Shown here in pieces: positions 1 through 5,440 of a stretch of 5,440 nt of DNA (within the stretch, counting starts at the first letter, position 1; every line of letters begins with the position of its first letter). Both the position numbers and the translations under genes were made by a program. The notes below the pieces were generated by a model. The model saw only the letters and a list, made by a program, of their open reading frames with translations. It ran no database searches and had not been told where the DNA came from. Origin of the DNA: Clostridiales bacterium (lineage in GTDB: Bacteria; Bacillota_A; Clostridia; Lachnospirales; Lachnospiraceae); contig JASKJZ010000198.1 in NCBI GenBank assembly GCA_030154385.1, positions 1-5,440 on the forward strand. Reading direction: 5' to 3'.

Positions 1-162
1 CGTGTAGAAATTCAATCAGACAAAAAGACAGTCAATGGAAAAAGTGTCTTAAGTGTTCTTGGAGCTGGCATTAAGTGTGGAGATACCATTACAATTGTCT
101 GTGATGGAGCAGGAGAAGAAACCGCATTGGAAAAGTTGACTTTATTACTAAAAAGTAATTGA
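1..162 (+). CDS. HPr family phosphocarrier protein, C-terminal part (5' truncated by window)
   Basis: Frame 1 is open from the first base to a TGA at 160-162 and gives 53 residues, roughly the last 60% of an HPr-sized protein. The segment KTVNGKS followed by VLSVLGAGI and GDTITI matches the centre of HPr, where other members read KTVN-KSIMG-MSLGI. The serine in NGKS (fragment residue 15, codon 43-45) aligns with the regulatory Ser46 that HPr kinase phosphorylates in Firmicutes. The following residues VLSVL differ from the usual IMGVM of the classical protein, so this could be a secondary HPr paralogue rather than the main PTS carrier. HPr relays phosphate from enzyme I to sugar-specific EIIA proteins in the cytoplasm. 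The phospho-accepting His15 region lies outside the window, so catalytic competence cannot be judged. The family call is firm; the exact paralogue is not. Confidence 0.85.
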   Translation, partial: RVEIQSDKKTVNGKSVLSVLGAGIKCGDTITIVCDGAGEETALEKLTLLLKSN

Positions 163-187
163 CAGGAGTTCATTTTATCGCTATAAT
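159..187 (+). promoter_or_regulatory. Sigma-A promoter of the T-box/leuA unit
   Basis: TTGACA at 159-164 and TATAAT at 182-187 are both perfect consensus hexamers, separated by exactly 17 nt. The -35 box overlaps the TGA stop of the upstream HPr gene. The predicted transcription start is around 193-195, giving a leader of about 310 nt before leuA. A promoter this strong fits control by transcription attenuation, where initiation is constant and the T-box decides read-through. Confidence 0.9.
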
Positions 188-410
188 GAGAAAAACTAAA
201 ACAGTTTAATGCGTTGATGAGGAATAGTATATTTTTTGGAGTATTCAGAGAGCTGCCGTTTGGTGCGAGGCAGTTACAAGAAAAAATGGAACTCACCTTT
301 GAGCAGCACGAGTGAAGTCAGTAGCTGGTGCCGGAGCCTAACCGTTATCAGACAGGAGGATATAAGGCATATATGCCCGTATCTGATAAGTGCGTATATA
401 ATATACGAAT

Positions 411-447
411 AAGAGTGGTACCGCGTAGGATATAACCTTCGTCTCTT
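411..447 (+). promoter_or_regulatory. T-box antiterminator with tRNA acceptor-binding bulge
   Basis: The conserved T-box sequence spans 412-425 and reads AGAGTGGTACCGCG. It differs from the usual AGGGTGGNACCGCG at one position (A414 for G). Helix A1 forms from AAGAG (411-415) and CTCTT (443-447); A414 pairs with T444, so the change keeps pairing. The seven-nt bulge TGGTACC (416-422) presents TGGT to the free NCCA end of uncharged tRNA. The variable T419 calls for discriminator A73, the usual base in tRNA-Leu. Helix A2 continues with GCG (423-425)/CGT (440-442) and AGG (427-429)/CCT (436-438), closing on loop 430-435. The 3' half is shared with the terminator, so the two folds exclude each other. 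Confidence 0.92.
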
Positions 448-480
448 CAAATTGATAACAGAAGAGATGAGGGTTTTTTT
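434..480 (+). terminator. Intrinsic terminator of the T-box leader
   Basis: The left arm CCTTCGTCTCTT (436-447) pairs with AAGAGATGAGGG (462-473) in a 12 bp stem with two G-U wobbles. The loop is 14 nt and the stem is followed by seven T residues (474-480). The left arm includes the bases used by the antiterminator. Charged tRNA-Leu should leave this hairpin to form and stop transcription just before the leuA ribosome binding site. Confidence 0.93.
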
Positions 481-504
481 ATTTTCAAAAGGAGGAGCCC
501 TAAC

Positions 505-2169
505 ATGTTGAATTATCAAAGATACAAAAAAAACCCAGTAGTGGATTTAAAAGACCGTGAGTGGCCAAGCAAAGAAATTGAGAAAGCACCAATTTGGTGC
601 AGTGTGGATTTGCGAGACGGAAATCAAGCATTGATTGAGCCGATGGTAGTAGAAGAAAAAATCGAATTTTTTAATATGCTGGTCAAACTGGGATTCAAGG
701 AAATTGAAATTGGTTTTCCTTCCGCGTCTCAAATCGAATTTGACTTCCTAAGACAGTTAGTGGAGCGAAAATTGATACCGGATGATGTTGTGGTTCAAGT
801 TCTGGTGCAGTGCAGAGAGCATTTGATTGCACGTACTTTTGAAGCACTTGAGGGTGTAAAAACAGCCATTGTACACATCTACAACTCAACCTCCACCTTA
901 CAAAGAGATGTTGTGTTCCATAAGAGCAAAGAAGAAATAAAAGAGATAGCGATTGAGGGAACGAGGCTTGTGAAAGAATATCAGGAAAACTTCCCAGGTA
1001 AGATTATACTGGAGTATTCGCCAGAAAGCTTTACTGGAACTGAACTTGATTATGCGATGGAGGTCTGTGAGGCTGTGATGGATACCTGGGGAGCCAGAAA
1101 GGATAATCAAGTGATTATAAATCTTCCATCTACAGTGGAAATGAATACACCAAATGTCTATGCGGATCAGATTGAATGGATGCATCGTAACTTTAAAAAC
1201 CGGGAAGCAGTTATTATTAGTGTCCATCCACACAACGATAGAGGATGTGCGGTGGCATCTGCTGAACTTGCCATGTTAGCTGGATGTGACCGGGTGGAGG
1301 GGACTATCTTTGGAAACGGTGAGAGAACAGGAAATGTCGATGTATTAAATATTGCCTATAACTTATTTTCACAGGGAATTAATCCAAATCTTGACATTGA
1401 AAATATCACGGAAATTATTGATGTCTATGAGAGATGCAATAAGATTCCAGTGCATCCGAGACACCCATATGCGGGAAAACTTGTTTTTACTGCATTTTCT
1501 GGTTCTCATCAGGATGCCATCAACAAAGGGATTCAGGCGATGCAAAGTCGAAATCAAGCTTACTGGGAAGTGCCTTATCTGCCGATTGATCCAGCCGATG
1601 TGGGAAGAAAATATGAGCCAATCGTTCGAATTAACAGCCAGTCTGGAAAGGGCGGCGTTGCCTTTATAATGGATACATGTTACGGGTTTAAGTTACCAAA
1701 AGGAATGCACAAGGAATTTGCGGATATTATCCAAAAAATTTCAGAGGTGCAGGGTGAGGTTGCGCCAGAGCAGATTATGGAAGAATTTAAAAAGAATTAT
1801 CTGGATGCAAAAGAACCATATCATTTCAAACGAAGCAGTATTCAAGAACTTTCTGAGGGTGATGAAACGGAAAATACTTGGGTTCGCGTCATCTATACCG
1901 AGAGAGGTGTGGAAAAAGAGTTCGAAGCTAAAGGGAATGGTCCAATCGACGCAGTACAACGCGGCTTAGAGGAGGTTATCGGTCATTCTTATAAGGTACT
2001 TGATTATAGTGAGCATGCGCTTCGATCTGGTTCGAATGCGCAGGCAGCAGCTTATATTCATATGCTGGACTTGACGACAAACAAGACCGTTCATGGAGTT
2101 GGAGTAAGCTCGAATATAACGAGAGCTTCGATTCGCGCGATTTTTAGCGCAATCAACCGCTTAGGCTAA
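505..2169 (+). CDS. leuA: 2-isopropylmalate synthase (LeuA, actinobacterial/yeast-like long form)
   Basis: The enzyme condenses acetyl-CoA with 2-oxoisovalerate to give 2-isopropylmalate, the committed cytoplasmic step of leucine synthesis. At 554 residues it has the HMGL-like TIM barrel first: DLRDGNQAL at 35-43 carries the catalytic Arg37 and metal-binding Asp38, with HIYNSTS at 124-130 and EYSPESFTGTE at 170-180. LPSTVEMNTPN (207-217), the metal-binding pair in HPHNDRG (His241, His243) and FGNGERTGN (269-277) complete it. These motifs resemble the yeast/Mycobacterium LeuA type more than the shorter E. coli type. A C-terminal regulatory (LeuA dimer) domain at about 440-553 includes GNGPIDAV and GVGVSSNITRAS, the region where leucine gives feedback inhibition in this family. 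The ATG at 505 has an AAAGGAGGA site at 488-496 with 8 nt spacing, directly after the terminator. Expression should follow tRNA-Leu charging. No leuB, leuC or leuD follows. Confidence 0.96.
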   Translation: MLNYQRYKKNPVVDLKDREWPSKEIEKAPIWCSVDLRDGNQALIEPMVVEEKIEFFNMLVKLGFKEIEIGFPSASQIEFDFLRQLVERKLIPDDVVVQVLVQCREHLIARTFEALEGVKTAIVHIYNSTSTLQRDVVFHKSKEEIKEIAIEGTRLVKEYQENFPGKIILEYSPESFTGTELDYAMEVCEAVMDTWGARKDNQVIINLPSTVEMNTPNVYADQIEWMHRNFKNREAVIISVHPHNDRGCAVASAELAMLAGCDRVEGTIFGNGERTGNVDVLNIAYNLFSQGINPNLDIENITEIIDVYERCNKIPVHPRHPYAGKLVFTAFSGSHQDAINKGIQAMQSRNQAYWEVPYLPIDPADVGRKYEPIVRINSQSGKGGVAFIMDTCYGFKLPKGMHKEFADIIQKISEVQGEVAPEQIMEEFKKNYLDAKEPYHFKRSSIQELSEGDETENTWVRVIYTERGVEKEFEAKGNGPIDAVQRGLEEVIGHSYKVLDYSEHALRSGSNAQAAAYIHMLDLTTNKTVHGVGVSSNITRASIRAIFSAINRLG

Positions 2170-2174
2170 TTCGA

Positions 2175-2203
2175 TTGACTTTTGAAACGAGAGTGCTTAT
2201 AAT
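2175..2203 (+). promoter_or_regulatory. Sigma-A promoter of the surface-glycan gene unit
   Basis: TTGACT (2175-2180) and TATAAT (2198-2203) are separated by 17 nt, with only one mismatch to consensus. The predicted start lies near 2209-2211, leaving a short leader before the GGAGG site. It begins six bases after the leuA stop, so the downstream genes need not depend on T-box read-through. No terminator hairpin is visible between leuA and this promoter, so some leuA transcripts may also continue through. A perfect 10 bp palindrome, ATAGGCCTAT (2202-2211), sits from the -10 end to the expected start site. Confidence 0.8.
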
Positions 2204-2232
2204 AGGCCTATAAAGTTTCCGGAGGTAGTGGA

Positions 2233-3654
2233 ATGAAAAACCTATTAATACGTGCTGGCATATCTCCATTGGATGAATTTGATGCAGCCTATATGCTTAC
2301 GCATAATTCAATCGGGGACAATGTAGGAAATTTGATTTATGCCTATAGCGTATTTAAATCCTTGATGACAGATGAGGTAGAAAGTATTACCCCCAATTAT
2401 TATAAATCGCTTCAAGGAAAGGCAGAAGAAATCAATGAAAAATATGATGCATTTATCATTCCGTTAGCAGATGCCTTTCGAGCGGATTTTATGCCTGAAA
2501 TGAGAAGGATGACGGAGCTCATTAAACAGTTAAAAATCCCTTGCATTATTATTGGAGTAGGTCTTCGGGCTCCCTTTGAACCTGGTGAAAAAATGTCCTA
2601 TCCGTTTGATGAGGATATTCGGGATTTTATAAAGGCAGTTCTTGATAAATCTTCGATGGTGGGGGTACGTGGAGAATATACCTCTGCCTATTTAAAAGCA
2701 CTTGGTTTCCGAGAAGAAATCGATCATACCGTAATTGGATGTCCGTCCATGTATACCAATGGTTCTGATATGAAAATTCGTGATTTGAACCTTACCAAGG
2801 ACTCCCAAATATCCTTTAACGATAATGTACTTTCTCCGTTAAATGTGCATGCATTTATGAGAAACTGTGAAGAAACATTTCCAAATCATTATTTTTTACC
2901 GCAACGGTTACAAGAAATGCGGTTGTTATACACGGGAATGCCTTACTTTCATAAGCAAGGAGGAAATTATCCGACCAAGATAACAGATCGCATCTATGCA
3001 GAAGATCGTGTCAAATTCTTCCTGAATATACCAACTTGGATGGAATTCTTGAGTCAAATGGACTTAAGTATAGGCGGCAGGTTACATGGGAACATTGTTT
3101 CTATTGTTTCTGGAACACCAAGTATTTTAATTCCTCATGATGCCAGGATGCGTGAGTTAACCGAATATCATCATCTTCCACACATCTGGGCAAAAGATAT
3201 TTTACCTGATTCGGATTTATTTGAACTTGTAGCACGCGTTGATTTTCAAGAGGTCTCAAAAAATCATAAAAAGAATTTTGAGCATTACGTAGATTTTCTT
3301 GACAAAAATGGCATGGATCACATTTATAAAGAGTATAAAATGCCTGTGGAAGCACCTCTGACGCGTAGACTAAAAGAGGTAACGTTGCAGCCTCCCGTGA
3401 CGTCGGTTCGCAATATTTCGTTTGATGAGATGGCAGCCCGTTTGCAAGAAGTTTGTATACCACTCGATAAGAAAATGGATAAGCTTAAGTCAGAAAATGT
3501 AAAGCTGAGGGCGCAAATTAGCGGACTTGAAAGAGAAAGCAAACAATTGAAGGAAGAAAATAAAAAAATGCTCAGCCAAAAACAATTGCTGGAGGCGGAA
3601 AAAAACAAAACCTTTTTTAATAGCTTCAAAAATATGATAAATCGATCAAAATGA
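2233..3654 (+). CDS. Polysaccharide pyruvyl transferase family protein with C-terminal coiled coil
   Basis: The 473-residue protein fits the polysaccharide pyruvyl transferase family (CsaB/GumL-like), whose members move pyruvate from phosphoenolpyruvate onto a sugar of a surface polymer as a ketal. Visible family features are an N-terminal SIGDNVGN (26-33), IIIGVGLRAP (105-114), MVGVRGEYTSAYLKALG (142-158, with the conserved Arg of the xxRD/E-type motif), IGCPSMY (168-174) and GGRLHGN (281-287), the glycine/His signature near the active site. IPHDARMRELTEYHHLP (300-316) follows, as in relatives. After about residue 400 the chain becomes charged and heptad-like (about 410-458, rich in K, E, L and Q), a predicted coiled coil, and ends in a basic, Phe-containing tail. 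That extension is not part of the catalytic fold and may mediate oligomerisation or membrane contact (inference). No signal peptide is seen. The start ATG has GGAGG (2221-2225) 7 nt upstream. The acceptor sugar is unknown. Confidence 0.85.
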   Translation: MKNLLIRAGISPLDEFDAAYMLTHNSIGDNVGNLIYAYSVFKSLMTDEVESITPNYYKSLQGKAEEINEKYDAFIIPLADAFRADFMPEMRRMTELIKQLKIPCIIIGVGLRAPFEPGEKMSYPFDEDIRDFIKAVLDKSSMVGVRGEYTSAYLKALGFREEIDHTVIGCPSMYTNGSDMKIRDLNLTKDSQISFNDNVLSPLNVHAFMRNCEETFPNHYFLPQRLQEMRLLYTGMPYFHKQGGNYPTKITDRIYAEDRVKFFLNIPTWMEFLSQMDLSIGGRLHGNIVSIVSGTPSILIPHDARMRELTEYHHLPHIWAKDILPDSDLFELVARVDFQEVSKNHKKNFEHYVDFLDKNGMDHIYKEYKMPVEAPLTRRLKEVTLQPPVTSVRNISFDEMAARLQEVCIPLDKKMDKLKSENVKLRAQISGLERESKQLKEENKKMLSQKQLLEAEKNKTFFNSFKNMINRSK

Positions 3655-3759
3655 TGAAAATAGCAAAATTTCCTCCAATCGGTGCAGCTTATTTGCAAGG
3701 GCTTGCTAATTGGGGGAATGTTTATGTAAAAATGATATGCAGGAATGAGGAGATTGGGA
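3655..3759 (+). other. Short gap between the two surface-glycan genes
   Basis: This 105 nt gap holds no terminator hairpin with a T-tract and no convincing -35/-10 pair, so the flanking genes are probably co-transcribed. It contains a 40-codon reading frame (3651-3773) that overlaps the upstream stop as ATGA. That frame has no recognisable product and is not called as a gene. The ribosome binding site of the next gene lies at its 3' end. Confidence 0.5.
3747..3752 (+). promoter_or_regulatory. Ribosome binding site favouring a TTG start
   Basis: GAGGAG at 3747-3752 lies 7 nt before TTG 3760, which is ideal spacing. The in-frame ATG at 3745 overlaps this site and has no purine-rich site at a workable distance upstream: only AGGA directly abuts it, and 3735-3740 is ATATGC. 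Another in-frame TTG at 3754 is too close to the site. The reading frame opens just after a TGA at 3733-3735, so no other start is available upstream. Confidence 0.6.
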
Positions 3760-5440
3760 TTGGATCAGTATAGTTTAAAAATATTAGAGTTAAATCGAGT
3801 TGGCAATATGCTTCATATTGGAATACGGATAAAATGCCCGTATAGTCCGGTTGTAAAGGAACCCAAAATTGCCATTATTTTTGATAATGGAACCCAAACA
3901 AGAAGACTTCCGTTATTAGCACAGGCATATTTTCCAGCAGAAGATTTGACCTATTGCACAATTTTTGCAAAGTATAGCTATAGCCTGGCATACCTATTTT
4001 TTGGAGAACCAGAAAATAAGGAGATTCGTTTTTGGATAGAATTTACTTATGGAGACAATGTCATTGATAAAATGGATTTTATCATCAGTAGTGATGTGCA
4101 TCTTGAGGAAGATGAGGAGTACGAAATCAGTCATACAGACCATCAATTTGTATTAAAACGCTTGCAAGAAATTACGAAGCCCTCAAAGGTTGCTGCGGTT
4201 AAAGGAGCAGTACAAAGCATTGTTGGTGGTATATGGACAACCCTTCTTACAATCGTTGCAATTTGTTTGGTACCGGTGTATCTTTTTGAAGCAATCCTAG
4301 TATTGCTTGGATGTGCAAAAAATATGCCAAAAAATAAAAAATCGGGACTTCTAAAAATCATAAATCATGTGAGACTTCGCATTAACCGCTTTACGAGAAA
4401 GGGGTTTGGCATTACAGATAGCAAAGAAATGGTGCTGCAATTTGCCTATAACCTAGCAAAGAATAAAGAAGTAAAAAGAAACCGAATTGTTTTTATATCG
4501 AATCGCCGCAATGACATGTCTGGTAATTTTGAATTTGTTTATGATATTTTAAAAAAGGACAAATCCTTAGATATGCGCTTTGTCTTAGATGACCGTGGTA
4601 TAAAACAGATGAGTTATGCAAATGCCTTTCGCTATGGTTATTACTGCGCTACTTCTAAAGTAATTCTAGTGGATGATTACGCAGGGCTTTTGTATAAAAT
4701 ACCTAGAAGACCAGGGACAACGATGATGCAGCTGTGGCATGCCTGCGGCGCCTTTAAAACGTTTGGATATAGTCGTCTTGGTAAGCCAGGCGGACAAAAA
4801 CAAACTAGTCCGGCACACCGGAATTATGATTATTGCATTGTAAGTTCGAAGGAAATTGCAAAGTATTATGCAGAAGGCTTTGGTATTTCCTTAGAAAAGC
4901 CAATTGCTACGGGGATACCAAGAACTGATATTTTCTTTGATGAGGCATATAAAAAGCAAGCTACGGAATCCTTTTACCAGATGTATCCAAAGCTAAAAAA
5001 TAAAAAAATCTTATTATTTGCGCCTACCTTCCGTGGAAATGGTAAGATGTCAGGATTTTATCCAGTGGAAAAGTTTGATGTGGCAAAACTGTATGAGGAA
5101 TTAGGCGGAGAATATGCAATTATTATCAAGCATCATCCGTTTGTACAAGATCGAAATGAAATTCCGGAAAAATATGAGGATTTCATTCTTGATATGTCCG
5201 AAAATTCGGAACTCAATGATCTTTTGTTTGTCACGGATGTGCTAGTGTCCGATTACTCTTCGGTTATTTTTGAGGCGGCTCTTCTCGATATTCCGATGCT
5301 GTTTTATGCATATGATTTACAGCGCTATATTTCCAGTCGAGGATTCTATTATGAGTACGAGGACTTTGTTCCAGGTAAGATTGTATCTAGCTTTGCACAG
5401 GCTGTTAGCGCAATTAAGAAACGTGATTTTGAAGTGGAAA
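3760..5440 (+). CDS. CDP-glycerol glycerophosphotransferase, TagB/TagF-like (3' truncated by window)
   Basis: The frame stays open to the window end and gives 560 residues from TTG 3760 (565 from ATG 3745). The C-terminal half matches the CDP-glycerol glycerophosphotransferase family, which adds glycerol phosphate from CDP-glycerol to teichoic acid linkage units or chains on the cytoplasmic membrane face. Motifs in order are QLWHACGAFKTFG (His327; the family usually has WHG), ATGIPRTDIF (about 383-392), LLFAPTFRG (418-426), IIKHHPF (455-461, His458/His459) and SDYSSVIFEAA (497-507), then FYYEYEDFVPG. The N-terminal ~150 residues look beta-rich and are not clearly catalytic. Residues about 154-185 are strongly hydrophobic, enough for one transmembrane or hairpin segment, whereas many TagF proteins bind the membrane peripherally. 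The gene follows the pyruvyl transferase without a terminator, suggesting one wall-polymer operon. Whether it is a primase (TagB-like) or polymerase (TagF-like) cannot be told from motifs. Confidence 0.88.
   Translation, partial: MDQYSLKILELNRVGNMLHIGIRIKCPYSPVVKEPKIAIIFDNGTQTRRLPLLAQAYFPAEDLTYCTIFAKYSYSLAYLFFGEPENKEIRFWIEFTYGDNVIDKMDFIISSDVHLEEDEEYEISHTDHQFVLKRLQEITKPSKVAAVKGAVQSIVGGIWTTLLTIVAICLVPVYLFEAILVLLGCAKNMPKNKKSGLLKIINHVRLRINRFTRKGFGITDSKEMVLQFAYNLAKNKEVKRNRIVFISNRRNDMSGNFEFVYDILKKDKSLDMRFVLDDRGIKQMSYANAFRYGYYCATSKVILVDDYAGLLYKIPRRPGTTMMQLWHACGAFKTFGYSRLGKPGGQKQTSPAHRNYDYCIVSSKEIAKYYAEGFGISLEKPIATGIPRTDIFFDEAYKKQATESFYQMYPKLKNKKILLFAPTFRGNGKMSGFYPVEKFDVAKLYEELGGEYAIIIKHHPFVQDRNEIPEKYEDFILDMSENSELNDLLFVTDVLVSDYSSVIFEAALLDIPMLFYAYDLQRYISSRGFYYEYEDFVPGKIVSSFAQAVSAIKKRDFEVE

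Larger units (their letters stand above)
195..480 (+). promoter_or_regulatory. T-box riboswitch, leucine-specific (specifier CTC)
   Basis: This leader binds a tRNA and couples its charging state to transcription of leuA. Stem I elements appear in order. A GATGA K-turn-type motif is at 216-220. A loop-E pair AGTA (226-229) and GAA (289-291) flanks the specifier loop. ATTTTTT (231-237) can pair with AAAAAAT (281-287). An AGAGAG bulge is near 247-252, and a distal hairpin CTGCC (253-257)/GGCAG (269-273) has GGTG in its loop. The codon-like triplet directly after GAA and followed by A is CTC (292-294), a leucine codon read by a GAG anticodon. CCTAACCGTTATC near 337-349 resembles the stem IIA/B pseudoknot region. 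TTATCAGA (345-352) pairs with TCTGATAA (382-389) around a GGCATATATGCC palindrome (366-377). CGTATAT/ATATACG (393-407) forms a further hairpin before the antiterminator. Specifier, bulge and downstream gene all agree on leucine. Confidence 0.95.

Noticed and set aside
393..407. CGTATATAATATACG as a stand-alone operator or a TATAAT-type -10 box
   Set aside because: It lies inside the T-box leader between stem III and the antiterminator, has no matching -35 box, and is best read as an RNA hairpin of that leader.
274..519. Minus-strand open frame of about 80 codons over the leader
   Set aside because: It lies across the T-box stems and terminator, has no ribosome binding site or recognisable product, and is explained by the structured RNA on the + strand.
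1352..1969. Plus-strand frames of 105 and 83 codons inside leuA
   Set aside because: They are out-of-frame within a full-length enzyme gene, lack convincing ribosome sites and show no family resemblance.
3101..3698. Minus-strand frames of 120 and 124 codons opposite the end of the pyruvyl transferase gene
   Set aside because: They are shadows of a well-supported + strand gene. Their Phe/Ser/Leu-rich composition is what the complement of a Lys/Glu-rich coiled coil produces.
3693..3728. Possible promoter in the gap before the last gene (TTGCAA or TTGCTA with TATGTA)
   Set aside because: Spacings of 24 and 14 nt are outside the workable range and the hexamers are poor, unlike the two excellent promoters elsewhere in the window.
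3671..3764. TCCAATC (3674-3680) complementary to GATTGGA (3758-3764), a possible stem hiding the start of the last gene
   Set aside because: Only 7 bp with a loop of about 77 nt. This could occur by chance, and nothing else supports a regulatory fold.

Overview
The window reads as low-GC Gram-positive (Firmicutes) DNA, most likely a Clostridia/Lachnospiraceae-type anaerobe. This is an inference from the AT-rich sequence, strong purine-rich ribosome binding sites, near-perfect sigma-A promoters, a T-box riboswitch, an HPr phosphocarrier and a teichoic-acid-type glycerophosphotransferase. Every supported gene is on the + strand. No IS element, CRISPR array, tRNA or rRNA was seen.

Layout. (1) Bases 1-162 are the 3' end of an HPr-family phosphocarrier gene that starts upstream of the window. 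(2) A consensus promoter (TTGACA, 17 nt, TATAAT) begins on top of the HPr stop codon. It drives a ~310 nt leader that is a canonical T-box riboswitch. The specifier CTC and the bulge TGGT both fit tRNA-Leu, and the leader ends in an intrinsic terminator. (3) Bases 505-2169 encode a 554-residue 2-isopropylmalate synthase (LeuA), the first committed enzyme of leucine synthesis. Gene and sensor agree: uncharged tRNA-Leu should permit read-through into leuA. leuC, leuD and leuB do not follow. (4) A second strong promoter (TTGACT, 17 nt, TATAAT) lies in the 63 nt gap after leuA and starts a cell-surface unit. Its first gene (2233-3654) encodes a polysaccharide pyruvyl transferase family protein with a C-terminal coiled coil. 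Its second (3760 to beyond the window end) encodes a TagB/TagF-like CDP-glycerol glycerophosphotransferase with a hydrophobic segment.

The window therefore joins two functional neighbourhoods: a self-contained leucine-regulated leuA unit, and the start of a probable cell-wall glycan or teichoic acid locus that may add pyruvate and glycerol phosphate to one surface polymer. No clearly undescribed system is visible. The points most worth a second look are the pyruvyl transferase/glycerophosphotransferase pairing, the unusual coiled-coil tail, the palindrome at the second promoter, and the start codon of the last gene.
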